From assembly GCF_026625745.1 (NCBI RefSeq), contig NZ_CP113061.1, forward strand, positions 1,637,501 through 1,701,500: a stretch of 64,000 nucleotides of DNA, given 5' to 3'. Made by a program: the position numbers and the translations under genes. Shown here piece by piece: positions 35,526-44,953 of this stretch. A model generated the notes under the pieces. The model saw only the letters and a program-made list of their open reading frames with translations, ran no database searches and was not told where the DNA came from. Source of the stretch: Asticcacaulis sp. SL142 (lineage in GTDB: Bacteria; Pseudomonadota; Alphaproteobacteria; Caulobacterales; Caulobacteraceae). Positions within the stretch are counted from its first letter, which is position 1. Each line of letters starts with the position of its first letter.

Positions 35526-36365
35526 ATGGCACTGAGAACAACCAAGCACTGCAAGGATTTGGGACGGAAATTGGCGTCGCTTTACGAAGCCTATAATGCT
35601 CAACCTGCGAGCGCCTTTCCCGACGGTAGGGTTTGCAAGGCCGCGGATCTGGAAAAGGTGGTGGGGATCGGCCGCTCGGTCGTCACTTCGTGGATGAAGG
35701 ACGACCTGGAAAAGAGCCGCCGGCCGCACATGGTCAGTCCCGAACATATCGAAAAGCTGGCCCGTCTGGTGACAGAAGTCACCCATGGACGCATCCACCC
35801 GGATGAGGCCTATAAGCTCTGGACGGATGGTTCGGCACGGCAGTTTCGCCGCAGGCTGGCTGCCCTGCCGATCGAAAGCATTTCCGAAGTCCTGATCGAC
35901 CGCCTTCCCGTCCTGAAGGTTGAACCGAAGAAGCGACTCGCATCCCTCGGCATGATCGAACAGGGACACCAGCCCGTCGGGGACGAACTACAACTGAAGC
36001 TTGGCGATAAATTCCGTCTTGAGGTCAAAGCCAAAAAGGGACGGAGCCTTGTAGTCCTTGGGTTCGCGACCACCGGCGGGTGGTTCTGGCTGGCGCCGGG
36101 TATCGACTACGATGGGAAGGTGCTCAATGACCTCCAACACGTTCCAGGCCCGGTCATCAAATACTGGCCCACAACAATTGCCGGGCCCCACAGAATAATT
36201 GTCATCGAGTTGGACGATGCGGTGCCGCCTTTCGTCAATGGCAGGGACGATTCCCTTACGCTCTCTCCGCATCGCGAAGAAGAACTGGTTGATGAACTGC
36301 TGGATATTGAGCGATCTGGCGACTGGCGGTGGGGGGAGTGCCGGCTTTTCGTCTCAAAGCCATAG
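35526..36365 (+). CDS. Putative DNA-binding protein with N-terminal HTH
   Basis: The 279-residue protein (from the ATG at 35526, with GGGGGA upstream) has a helical N-terminal region. KAADLEKVVGIGRSVVTSWMKDDL (about residues 38-61) looks like a helix-turn-helix. A middle part with LGDKFRLEVKAKKGRSLVVLGFATTGGWFWLAPG is beta-rich. No family is recognised. Divergence from the oxygenase gene over 100 bp suggests it may control that gene. It is followed at 9 bp by the convergent metallopeptidase-like gene. Confidence 0.65.
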   Translation: MALRTTKHCKDLGRKLASLYEAYNAQPASAFPDGRVCKAADLEKVVGIGRSVVTSWMKDDLEKSRRPHMVSPEHIEKLARLVTEVTHGRIHPDEAYKLWTDGSARQFRRRLAALPIESISEVLIDRLPVLKVEPKKRLASLGMIEQGHQPVGDELQLKLGDKFRLEVKAKKGRSLVVLGFATTGGWFWLAPGIDYDGKVLNDLQHVPGPVIKYWPTTIAGPHRIIVIELDDAVPPFVNGRDDSLTLSPHREEELVDELLDIERSGDWRWGECRLFVSKP

Positions 36366-36373
36366 GCCGATCA

Positions 36374-37594
36374 TTAGGGCAACCGATCGAACCTGCGTGC
36401 AAACTTCAGCAGGGCCCGTTCTTCCTTGCAAAAGCGCGCCAAGGCCATGCCCTGGGTGAACTCGCCTCGCCATCGCCCTTCGGGCAGTTCAAGAATTCGC
36501 GCAATTTCGCCGACTGTGATCCACGCGAGGTCGTGCCAATCGATCCGGTCTTCGTCCGTCCACGCAAACAGGCGGGCAAAGGTTGAGGTCAGCGCCGCTG
36601 ACAGGCGCATGGCCCGATGCACCGGCGCGGGGTGTGAGCTGCCATATTGCAGGTCGACCGAGGCATGATCGAGGTCGAACAGCAGGAACACCGTCAGAAT
36701 TGCGACCGCCGACTGAAAACACTGGGTCTGGGACCGGTCCAGGTCCCACGGTCTTTCCGTATCGTCGATCATGCCCACGACGAGTAGGTCGAGGCCATGA
36801 TGGTCGGCGTCGAATTCGATCAGGCGATAGGCGTCGTCGCTGTTGGTGCCGGCGGTCGCGTTGAGGCACTCGTCCACCCTGCCAATGCCCAGCGTGTCCT
36901 GAAGGTACGGAATGTGCCGCCGGGCGTGGTGGGCCAACTCATGGCAAACCAGAAAGTCCACGGCGCGGTAGAACAGGTCGTTGAGCGCCGCCAATCTGTC
37001 CTCCGGCCAGCCCGGCAGCGCGATGTCCGCCCAGGCCGGATCGCGCAGACCCTGACGGTTCATGGCGCCGGCGGAGGACGGGGCCTCGCTGTCAAAATAG
37101 CCTGGCATGAAGTCGGAATCCGACAGGGCCATGGCAAAGGCACCCCAAAGGGCGTCGAACAGACCGAGACAGATCGCGACGGCGCGCCGTCCGTCTTTTT
37201 CGATGGCGAAAGCGTTGGGGCTGGCGCTGCGGAGGAAGAGGAGAGAGAGGTCGTCAAGTTGGTCGGCGAACGGTTCGTCCGCGCAACGGCGCATTTGCCG
37301 CTGATAGGCTTCTAGGACCAGGTTGTGAAGCTGTCGCTGAAAGCCGCTCAAGGCGTCTGGTTCGATCAGGCCGCCAAGCGACACTACATCAGCGTCACCA
37401 GCCCAGAACACCCGGGCTTCCACTTTCAGATTGTCTTGACGAGGCGGCAGGCTTACTCTCCCATGCAGGGTGATCAGGTCAACGGGTGGAAGGGAGCTTC
37501 GAATGTGGAAGGGCCACACGCAAGCAGAAATTGCGTCAGTGTTTGCGGATCTGTTCCCCGAGGCTGGTGCGGTTGTCGATCCGCTGGCGAGCAC
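36374..37594 (-). CDS. M48-like zinc metallopeptidase homologue
   Basis: The longest frame has 406 codons. The zinc site is VCHELAHHARRHIPYL, HExxHxxxxH, followed by YRLIEFDADHHGLDLL, which fits the ExxxAD third-ligand motif of M48-type peptidases. There is no signal peptide but a hydrophobic stretch AVAILTVFLLFDL lies after the site. The true start is uncertain. The first 55 codons overlap the divergent gene at 37503, and GTG 37426 is a possible start. Segments NAFAIEKDGRRAVAICLGLF and the HEL site resemble the two neighbouring genes, so the three are probably relatives. Confidence 0.65.
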   Translation of the reverse strand: MLASGSTTAPASGNRSANTDAISACVWPFHIRSSLPPVDLITLHGRVSLPPRQDNLKVEARVFWAGDADVVSLGGLIEPDALSGFQRQLHNLVLEAYQRQMRRCADEPFADQLDDLSLLFLRSASPNAFAIEKDGRRAVAICLGLFDALWGAFAMALSDSDFMPGYFDSEAPSSAGAMNRQGLRDPAWADIALPGWPEDRLAALNDLFYRAVDFLVCHELAHHARRHIPYLQDTLGIGRVDECLNATAGTNSDDAYRLIEFDADHHGLDLLVVGMIDDTERPWDLDRSQTQCFQSAVAILTVFLLFDLDHASVDLQYGSSHPAPVHRAMRLSAALTSTFARLFAWTDEDRIDWHDLAWITVGEIARILELPEGRWRGEFTQGMALARFCKEERALLKFARRFDRLP

Positions 37595-37673
37595 GAGCCT
37601 GCGTTTGCAGGACGCGGATTCCGCGCGACGGATCGCCGGTGTCTACTGGCTGGCGGCTTCGCTCAGGACATGA
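37503..37673 (+). CDS. Short frame overlapping the decayed metallopeptidase homologue
   Basis: The 56-residue frame (MWKGHTQAEIASVFADLFPE) starts behind GGGAG and ends at TGA 37671-37673, which overlaps an ATG in the next frame (ATGA at 37670). It may be a small coupled protein. It may also be the 5' part of the next gene, split off by a frameshift near 37660. Confidence 0.45.
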   Translation: MWKGHTQAEIASVFADLFPEAGAVVDPLASTSLRLQDADSARRIAGVYWLAASLRT

Positions 37674-38386
37674 ACTTCGATTTCGAGTGCGTCGTCTACC
37701 AGTTCTACAATACCAATGCCTTTTCCGCCTACCGGGACGGCGTGCACTGGACAGGGATATCGACTGGTCTGCTGTACGCCCTGGCGGAGCTGGCCTTTCG
37801 CGTTGCCGCCACCTTTCCTCTGGAAGACGAGACGGAGCCGCCTATTATCCTGACGGGTGCTACGGGCGCCGGCTTTCGCTATAGTGAAGCGGATTTTGAG
37901 CGCGGCGTGGAACTCGGGGAGCGCCTCTTCAAACAGGCGGAAGCCTTCGGGATGACGCGCATGCGCCTGATGAACACCATCTGGCTGGATGCCCAGACCC
38001 TGATCTGGCGCCACGAACTCTTCCGCGCGCCCCTCGGACATACGCGCTTCCTGGACGCCAATCTCGGCTTGTCGGCGATCGTTGAAATCGCCCACGGGCT
38101 CCCGACGTCAGAGGACGAGGATGTCGACGTCAAAGGCGCGCAGACGAGATCTATGGTCAGGGCGATCGCCGCGACCGAACCACTACGCAACCAATGCTTA
38201 CCGGAAACTCTGAACCCCATCTCATTCCCCTTCACAAAACTGTCGCTTGTGCGACGTCGTGGGGAGGACGCGGGTCATGTGAAAAACCGCATGTGCGGTC
38301 GTATTTTTTTGCTCTGCGCCGGATCCAGCCCTGGGTGTCGCCCACCGGCGAATGTAAAATCGGTGAACTGGACAAGCGTCAGCTGA
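37670..38386 (+). pseudogene. Decayed homologue of the neighbouring metallopeptidases
   Basis: From ATG 37670 the frame encodes MNFDFECVVYQFYNTNAFSA, with ISTGLLYALAELAFRVAATF matching similar segments of the flanking proteins (CLGLFDALWGAFAMALS; VSTGLLLQIDIMASVLG). At the place of the zinc site it has WRHELFRAPLGHTRFL: the second histidine of HExxH has become Arg. After about TEPLRNQCLPETLNPISFPF (38160-38235) the frame runs on with unrelated sequence, and it lacks the C-terminal half of its relatives. Loss of the motif plus truncation points to a remnant, though a catalytically dead partner cannot be excluded. Confidence 0.55.
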
Positions 38387-38482
38387 GCATCAAGACCGCA
38401 CCCCCTTGAAGTTGTATTTTGATGTACGGGCATCTATAGTTTGCCTATCGTCCCGGAGGCTTGTCGCGGCCTGGAGGCTTGG

Positions 38483-40060
38483 ATGACGGCGGTAAGGTTT
38501 GATGAAATTAAGCAGGGCTTCGCCATCTGCACTGAACGGTTCAGGTCGTACAGAGCACATTTTGAAGAACTGGAGATTGATGGTGCTGCCCAGGATCAGC
38601 CATCAGGTGTAGTTTTGAACTCTGAGTTTCTGAAAACTCAGATCGCGCCCAATATGGTCCGCCAGTTGGAGGCGACCTGGAGCCGCGTTGTGGCGTCCAG
38701 ATGCGATATTTCCGGGAATTCGCTGCCGGTATCTTCAGCCTGCGAGCTGAAAATCGTCGACAATCTTTACAAATTCGTCGCTGAGATTTCTCCGTCTCCG
38801 AACGGAGGCTCGGCTCAGATATCTGTTTCCACGGGGTTATTGTTACAAATTGATATTATGGCATCTGTGTTGGGAGTAAGCCTCACGGGGGGAGGTCAAT
38901 CCGTCAGATGGAGCCGGACGCAGTTTTCCAAAGACCTGGAAAATTTCCTCGGGGTACCATACTATTTAAGTTACTTCTGCCGCTTCGTCTCCACATCCAC
39001 AGAAGATCAGGAAGATGTCTGGGCTAAGAACGTCGAATATTCGCTGGAATGGATTGTGCGCCACGAACTGGGACACCTGATCTGCGGGCATCTGGGCTAT
39101 TTCTCAACACTTGCGGCGAATATAATCTCGGAGCAGGTTCCGCTTCAGCGGTTTACCGAAGAAGAAATCAACTACGGATCCTCCGTGCCGCTTGTAAGCT
39201 ATACCGCAGAGCTTTTAGCCGACAGCTATGCGACGCTGTCTATGGCCCTGGACATTTTCGGGGGATACCGGCTTGACGAAGATGATCTCGGCCGCGGCCA
39301 GAGGTGCAACGTGATTATGCACTCACTCGCGCCCATCCTTTTCGCAACAATCGTTCCGATCATGCTGTTCCAGCTCCCGGAGATTATTGACTGGCGGAAT
39401 CGAGGGCAGCACGTGAGCTCCACTCACCCCCGCGTTCTGGCGAGATTTGTCGGCGTCTCGGTTATACTATCGTTTCTCGTAGAGCCTCCGAGCGACATAC
39501 GGTTCGATCCCGTCGAATGGAAACTGCGAAGAGCCATCGTGGACGTCTATGAGGAGCCTCAGTGGTATTTCCTGGTGAACCGGACACTTTTTGGCGGTAT
39601 TTCGACAGGCATTAACGCCCTTTCAGGAAACGGGTTACTGGGAGGCGAAGAGAAGGAAGAATTCCGGCGTGGTTGGAAAGCCCTCCTGCGCGAGACCTTC
39701 GGCTACCTGAAAGCCGGAAGGTTCGCCTATTTCCCTGAGACTGGTCCTGACGAACAGGCAAACACCTCGCTCCTGACAATTCGCAGTGCCTACAGGGAAT
39801 GGTCGGCTATCATGCAGGCCGCCGGCCGGCGTCTCTGTGGATTTTTTGTCGGCCATCTGGATTCGACGGTGATCAACTCAAAAGGCCTGGTCGTCGATCC
39901 GGCCTATTTCATTTTAGATGATCTGCTGGGAAAGGCCCAGCAAACGGCGACGGGGACGTCGGAGTTTTTTGGCCATTCTACCGAACTGGAATTCACGAAC
40001 GGTCAAAAAATGGCAGACCTGATTATTGCCTACGATCAGAAAATCGCCGACGCGAAATAG
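38483..40060 (+). CDS. HExxHxxxxH metallopeptidase-like protein
   Basis: The 525-residue protein starts MTAVRFDEIKQGFAICTERF at ATG 38483 behind GGAGG. The zinc motif WIVRHELGHLICGHLGYF (about residue 195) is followed about 50 residues on by VSYTAELLADSYATLSMA, where Glu and Asp may supply the third ligand. No signal peptide is seen, and a hydrophobic stretch ILFATIVPIMLFQL follows. The family is unknown to me. It resembles the gene at 36374-37594 in motif order. It is convergent with the CHAT/caspase operon, whose last gene ends 395 bp away. Confidence 0.7.
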   Translation: MTAVRFDEIKQGFAICTERFRSYRAHFEELEIDGAAQDQPSGVVLNSEFLKTQIAPNMVRQLEATWSRVVASRCDISGNSLPVSSACELKIVDNLYKFVAEISPSPNGGSAQISVSTGLLLQIDIMASVLGVSLTGGGQSVRWSRTQFSKDLENFLGVPYYLSYFCRFVSTSTEDQEDVWAKNVEYSLEWIVRHELGHLICGHLGYFSTLAANIISEQVPLQRFTEEEINYGSSVPLVSYTAELLADSYATLSMALDIFGGYRLDEDDLGRGQRCNVIMHSLAPILFATIVPIMLFQLPEIIDWRNRGQHVSSTHPRVLARFVGVSVILSFLVEPPSDIRFDPVEWKLRRAIVDVYEEPQWYFLVNRTLFGGISTGINALSGNGLLGGEEKEEFRRGWKALLRETFGYLKAGRFAYFPETGPDEQANTSLLTIRSAYREWSAIMQAAGRRLCGFFVGHLDSTVINSKGLVVDPAYFILDDLLGKAQQTATGTSEFFGHSTELEFTNGQKMADLIIAYDQKIADAK

Positions 40061-40454
40061 CCTCGAAGAGCATCAGCCTTTGTAGCCATGCACAGATAAG
40101 CAGCCGGTCGTCTCAGGGGGGGGCGGCGGCGCTGCGCCTTGATTCGACCTGCGCTTTCTGCCGCTGACCCGCGGGAAGATATCCAAATGCCCGGCGTTGA
40201 TTACTTCGTACCCGTTCCCGGCTTTCGGTTTCAAAAACGAGCGGTCTTATGCGATGTTGTCCTCACGCGACGAAGAGGAATAACGGTGGCGAAGAAGCGA
40301 TAATTCAGGCTCCGCCCGTCGCAACGGGTGCCGGATCGTCGGAGAATTGATAGTACTTACTGGTCGGGCGGGCTTGCGTGTCCGACCAGCGCACTACTAT
40401 ATGCAACACCTATGGGTTTCGGCTTTGGGGGAAAATAACGGTCATCAAGGTCAA
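40061..40454. other. Gene-free stretch between convergent genes
   Basis: About 390 bases between the stops of the metallopeptidase-like gene and the YEATS-like gene hold no frame that looks coding. A G-rich run near 40117-40133 is the only notable feature. No strong terminator hairpin was recognised. Confidence 0.4.
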
Positions 40455-42383
40455 CTATCTTGCCGTGAAGCCCGTCGTAGCTCCTTGTGCTGTCGACAAA
40501 TCGAGTTCGAGCCTCGTTTTTCCCTCATCAGCGACCACTCCGACTGTAAAGGCCCCCCAGGCAGGTACCTTGAGCCTGGCTTTTCCCTGCTCGGCCTGTA
40601 CCTCGATGATCCGGCTTGGATAGGTCGGGTGCAGATGAAATTCCACATTGCCAGTCATAGATGCAGTGCCATCCAGACTTTCGACTAATACTTCGACCTC
40701 GTACCACTCTCTGTCATCGGTCGGGAATATAAGTGCCTTCACGCGACGGCCATTGGCTTCGGAACGGCCACCGAACCGTCCTTTGTTCGGATCGGTCGAG
40801 CCGATGAGATCGCCGATTTGTCCTTTGTAGAGAACAAGATCATTTTTCGGGTCGATCTCACCCTTCAGATTACTCCGCTCGACAACCCACGCGAATGTGG
40901 CACCGCTCCAGCTCTGGAACGGAACCTTGGAACGCCAGAGCCCAAGTTCGCGTTTTGCCAGAGCGCGCATAGCTTTGGTCGTTCCATCAGACGACAGCCA
41001 GACCAGAAGATCGCGCAGGATTGAGTTTGATTCGGCGAAATAAACAGCGCCCAATCGCCTTGCCTGGCTTAAAAGCTCAACCGTGCGGCTTAAATTTCTG
41101 CCTCCAGCTTTCGTGGAGAACCACCAGCCGGTCAAAACAAGAGCATCAGGAATCCAGGGAAATCTCGCGGCCAGCGGCTGGCACCAGCTGCAGTCGACAT
41201 CCCATTTATGACGACGGATGGCGAGCCCGAGAACGATCGCCGCCCAGGGGTCATAAAGACTACCGTCGCGCACAGAGGGTAGCAGTTCATTCGCGGTCTT
41301 CTTCACCGATTCAGAAACTGCCAGAACGTCGCGCTCATTTGCTACCACCAAGGACTGTATGACAACGCGCAGGCGCGAGTCTGACGGTTCAACGTCAAAG
41401 TGAACCTCGTAATTGGAAAGCCCTTCGCCCGTCAAAGTGACACGAGTGCCCCCCGAATATAAGGGCACCAGAAACCGGGTAGATTTGCGGTTGATGGCCG
41501 CGACCGTAAACCTGACCTTTGCACCCGCTTCGAAGTCTACCGGCTGGGGGCCTCTCCCAGCTGGTGGTATCTCAAATGTAAGCCGCCCGAAATTCTGGTG
41601 TACATGGATCGGCCACTCACCATGGTAAGGCTTCCACCCGCCATACTTAAAAGGACTGGTATCGGAAGCCACACCAACGGATAGAGGTCCTTCCGGTACG
41701 TCGTGGATGAACATCATCCCAAGGGCCTTTCCCTCCTTTGAGGGGATGAACCTGGCTTCTACAGCGCTGCTCCTGACAGACGCTGACCGCTTTTGCTCTT
41801 TGCGTGAAAAGCGGTTCAGAGATTTTTCAAGGTTGCTTACGTTCAGCTCCGGCTTCGACTCCCGAGTGGCTTTGCGAGCCGTGGACCTGGCCATCAATCG
41901 CTTTGCGGTAGCCGTGGCCGTCGGGCCAGCCGATTCCAGCACCCTGATGCCCGGGCTAAAGCCGATAATATCGTCAACGCCCTGCGCACCGGGCAGTCGC
42001 CGGCCTTGGAACACCCGGCGCGTCGCCAGCTCTGCCCGCTCAACCGATCTTTCAGCAAAGGGACCTTCTGTATGGAATGTCAGCGGCGAGTCGACGGCTG
42101 TGAACGGCAGGGTCTCAATCGCTGCAATGACAGGACCGGCCTTCACATCGTCGCCCAGCACGACATGACCTGCGCCAGGTTCCACCTGCCGGACCTCCGT
42201 CGCATTACCCAGGCGGCGCCATACGACGCTTACATCGTCGTCGTCCGGAATGTCCACCGTGCACAGTCCAATGTCCGGCGTCAAAAGGTCCGGCGAAACC
42301 AGGCTTTTGCCGGTCCGGTTGGAAACCACGTGAAAGCTGACGACACCGTTGGCAGCTGGAGATTCGATTCTGATTTTTCTCAT
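40455..42383 (-). CDS. Large protein with C-terminal YEATS-like domain (conflict-system component)
   Basis: The 642-residue protein has no signal peptide. The N-terminal 120 residues are beta-rich (VVSFHVVSNRTGKSLVSPDLL). The middle (240-340) has further beta segments and a helical part at 370-480 (AAIVLGLAIRRHKWDVDC; VELLSQARRLGAVYF) that may be repeat-like. The last 90 residues read YEVEVLVESLDG, NVEFHLHPTYPSRI and VPAWGAFTVGVVADEGKTRL. This order matches YEATS domains, whose prokaryotic forms have been reported in predicted immunity systems with caspase- or CHAT-type proteases. It follows the caspase gene by 3 bp, so it is its direct partner, perhaps a sensor or protease target. Confidence 0.72.
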   Translation of the reverse strand: MRKIRIESPAANGVVSFHVVSNRTGKSLVSPDLLTPDIGLCTVDIPDDDDVSVVWRRLGNATEVRQVEPGAGHVVLGDDVKAGPVIAAIETLPFTAVDSPLTFHTEGPFAERSVERAELATRRVFQGRRLPGAQGVDDIIGFSPGIRVLESAGPTATATAKRLMARSTARKATRESKPELNVSNLEKSLNRFSRKEQKRSASVRSSAVEARFIPSKEGKALGMMFIHDVPEGPLSVGVASDTSPFKYGGWKPYHGEWPIHVHQNFGRLTFEIPPAGRGPQPVDFEAGAKVRFTVAAINRKSTRFLVPLYSGGTRVTLTGEGLSNYEVHFDVEPSDSRLRVVIQSLVVANERDVLAVSESVKKTANELLPSVRDGSLYDPWAAIVLGLAIRRHKWDVDCSWCQPLAARFPWIPDALVLTGWWFSTKAGGRNLSRTVELLSQARRLGAVYFAESNSILRDLLVWLSSDGTTKAMRALAKRELGLWRSKVPFQSWSGATFAWVVERSNLKGEIDPKNDLVLYKGQIGDLIGSTDPNKGRFGGRSEANGRRVKALIFPTDDREWYEVEVLVESLDGTASMTGNVEFHLHPTYPSRIIEVQAEQGKARLKVPAWGAFTVGVVADEGKTRLELDLSTAQGATTGFTAR

Positions 42384-42386
42384 GAT

Positions 42387-43673
42387 TCAGCTCACATCGT
42401 GCACAACAACGGGAGTTACGCGCATTTCGGAGATATCGACTGCGGTTTCGCGGTCGGGATTACGCCAGGTTTGTCCGGAGGACGCAGAAACCCCATCTTC
42501 AAGCACCCTCCATGACAGACGCATACGGTGCGACCCGAACGAAGCCTTGGGCCACGCGATGAAGATACCATCCTTCCACCCACTGACTGATGCGCTTCCT
42601 GAATGATCGTCTATGGTCAGTGCAAATATCTGCGGATCCGGCGGTATCGTCGATGCGACAAAATTAAGGGAAATAGCCGACGTCAGTATGTCGGCAGGCG
42701 AAAACCTGATGCAGACCGGTACCTTCGGTGACGAGGAAAACTGCACAAGCGGCCCGCGAGCAACGGGCGTGTAGACCGGCTGTGGGTTGAATGGCTTCCC
42801 GTCGGCCCAAAGCGGGTTGAGTCCGTAAAGGAGCTTCATTCTTGAATGCAGATCGTCGAGCTTGACGCCCCAGTTGCCGACACCGGTGAAGTTACAGGCA
42901 GCCGCTCCGTCGAGCGCCTGCACCAGAACCTGCGTAAACCTACCGCCTACCTTGTGTTCGTCATCCCACGCGAGAGCGCCACGCGGACCTGGCACCAGAG
43001 CGTAGACATTGGTGTTTTCATCGTCCGGACCGGGCGGCAGGATTTCGACCGGATCGCGAATTATCTTCTGTTTATCAGCTTCCGCCAGATCCACCTCTTT
43101 GATGACTTCCTGGCAAGCGTCGATGAAAAAGCACCCCAATGCCACCGAGGATCGGCGGTGAAGCCGGGCGGCTTCCACCAAGACATCGACATGCGGGTTC
43201 CAGGGCCGGCTTGCCTTGCTCTTAACGTCTGACAGGAAAACCATCATGCGGCTTGGCGTCGCGACACCATGCCCGCAAATATAGAAGACAGCGACATTGT
43301 CGGGTGTGGCCTGGAGGTGTGTCGACCAGCGCAATCCCGCCTCTTCAACATTATCTTCGGCAGCCCCCTCGACCGATGCGTCGGGGCGAGGATCGACCGC
43401 ACCTGCGGCCGTTAGCGATCCGTCGGGGGGAAGGTATGTTGCCGGCACGCCGCCCGGCGGGCTCAGCAACAGATCGAGTGTTGCCAGTCGCGGCGTCAGC
43501 GCGTCCGCGTGTCGGATCAGACAATCAGCGAACGCGATCGCCCCGCGGACAGCGCTTTCAAGATCGGGCGGATCAAGGCCCGGAAGAGCCAGGTGCGGAT
43601 AACTTCCGACACCGATCACCAGTGCATGGGTGCCTTCCTCTCCGTCCAGCTGGCGCTCGAAGACAATCGTCAT
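42387..43673 (-). CDS. Caspase-like (C14) cysteine peptidase
   Basis: The 428-residue protein has a caspase fold. The first strand is HALVIGVGSYPHL (residues 16-28), the histidine lies in NVAVFYICGHGVATPS and the cysteine in VALGCFFIDACQEVIKEV, the His/Cys dyad of C14 peptidases. A C-terminal beta-rich domain follows (about 320-428, RMRLSWRVLEDGVSASS). Bacterial caspases in operons like this are protease effectors triggered by infection or other signals. The start overlaps the end of the hydrolase gene (ATGA, 43670-43673). Confidence 0.85.
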   Translation of the reverse strand: MTIVFERQLDGEEGTHALVIGVGSYPHLALPGLDPPDLESAVRGAIAFADCLIRHADALTPRLATLDLLLSPPGGVPATYLPPDGSLTAAGAVDPRPDASVEGAAEDNVEEAGLRWSTHLQATPDNVAVFYICGHGVATPSRMMVFLSDVKSKASRPWNPHVDVLVEAARLHRRSSVALGCFFIDACQEVIKEVDLAEADKQKIIRDPVEILPPGPDDENTNVYALVPGPRGALAWDDEHKVGGRFTQVLVQALDGAAACNFTGVGNWGVKLDDLHSRMKLLYGLNPLWADGKPFNPQPVYTPVARGPLVQFSSSPKVPVCIRFSPADILTSAISLNFVASTIPPDPQIFALTIDDHSGSASVSGWKDGIFIAWPKASFGSHRMRLSWRVLEDGVSASSGQTWRNPDRETAVDISEMRVTPVVVHDVS

Positions 43674-44815
43674 GCAATGATGCCCAGACCTTTGGCCCGC
43701 TTGCGAAGCCGCTCGAAAAACTTGGGCCGCTTGAAATATGCCGTATGAGCATCCAGCAGGCCCACGGCGGAACTGAACTGAAAATCCTCCACACCGGCAA
43801 AGATAGAATCGCAGCGGAACGAGAGGATGTCGACCGGATCATAGACATTCCACCAGTCTTTGATGCCGGCAGGGAACGCGGCACGATCCGGCTTCCCAAT
43901 AGCCCTGTCACTCACCACGAACAGCTTGTGCTCTTCGAAGAATCCCGGCTGAGACCCTACCGTAACGAGCAGATCGATTTTGTCGGCAAGAAGCTCGGCT
44001 TCAGCCGGATCGGAGAGCATATCGATCAGGATTACCCCTCCCATGCTGTGGCCCACGACGACGACAGGTTCACCCGCCTGCTTGTCGGCATGAGCCTTCA
44101 GCAGAGCTTTCCGAACGCAATCCCTAATATCCTTGCGTTTGGAATCATCTTTGAGATAAGCAAAGACATCACCGAGAAATTCGCCCACCAAGGGATTGAG
44201 GTCGTCCCTAAAGGCAGCCGTCAGTCCTACACCGACGAGATTGCGTGCCCGATTTGTAACGCCACTGACAGCATCCTTCAGAAACGACACAACGCCTACT
44301 CCGAAAGCCGACGACCCGTTGGACTGAACCTTCTTCTGGAGGGCAAGTGTGAAGCTTTCGTCCGTCATCTGGCTGTTAATCCAGGATGTGTCCGGGGACG
44401 TGCTCAGATATCTGGTCGTATCCACGAAAAACTGCAGCTCGTCGGCCGTGAGATCGCGATCTGCCTGCACTGCCTTGTCGACCATATTGACAACAAGGGC
44501 ATCGACCGCGGCTTCCAGACTGACCTTGGCGAGATCGGGCAGAGCTTTCGAAGGCGCGACGCCTCCTTCTGCTGCCGCACCGGATAAACCCAGCGCCTGC
44601 CCCAGGCTGAAAGGCGTCGCCGGATTTCCATATTTCGGCATGCTGTCATTCTTCCAGTAGGGCTCACCGACCAGATCGCCCCACTTTGGATTTTGTATCA
44701 TCACGGGGCTGCCGGCGAACGCAGCCTCCTTGAAGAACATATCTCGCTGACGTTCTTCCCTTAAGTAGTTAGGATTTGATCGCGTTGCCACGCCATGTAC
44801 GAACACCAGTTGCAT
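43670..44815 (-). CDS. Alpha/beta hydrolase (lipase/PGAP1-like)
   Basis: The 381-residue protein starts MQLVFVHGVATRSNP, with the HG oxyanion-hole motif of lipases. The nucleophile is Ser in VVVVGHSMGGVILIDML, and later YDPVDIL and LLDAHTAYF can give Asp and His of the triad. A long insert (about 40-210) is helical. PGAP1- and lipase-like hydrolases occur in predicted immunity operons, where they may attack membrane lipids. It lies between the CHAT and caspase genes. Confidence 0.82.
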   Translation of the reverse strand: MQLVFVHGVATRSNPNYLREERQRDMFFKEAAFAGSPVMIQNPKWGDLVGEPYWKNDSMPKYGNPATPFSLGQALGLSGAAAEGGVAPSKALPDLAKVSLEAAVDALVVNMVDKAVQADRDLTADELQFFVDTTRYLSTSPDTSWINSQMTDESFTLALQKKVQSNGSSAFGVGVVSFLKDAVSGVTNRARNLVGVGLTAAFRDDLNPLVGEFLGDVFAYLKDDSKRKDIRDCVRKALLKAHADKQAGEPVVVVGHSMGGVILIDMLSDPAEAELLADKIDLLVTVGSQPGFFEEHKLFVVSDRAIGKPDRAAFPAGIKDWWNVYDPVDILSFRCDSIFAGVEDFQFSSAVGLLDAHTAYFKRPKFFERLRKRAKGLGIIA

Positions 44816-44953
44816 GATTGCCTCCCTTGGCCGCCGCTATTTATGTCGCGTCCGCGAGGAATATCAACTCAGTGGCATTGGAGCGGCGCTACAGCCAGAA
44901 GATGCATCAGCGATTCGGCGTTTGCAACCCCTTGGGATATAGACTTTGCTGTC

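Noticed and set aside
43253-44587. Plus-strand open frame of 444 codons
   Set aside because: It lies antisense to the caspase and hydrolase genes, which have clear catalytic motifs; its translation has no domain-like order and is rich in Arg, as expected for an antisense frame.
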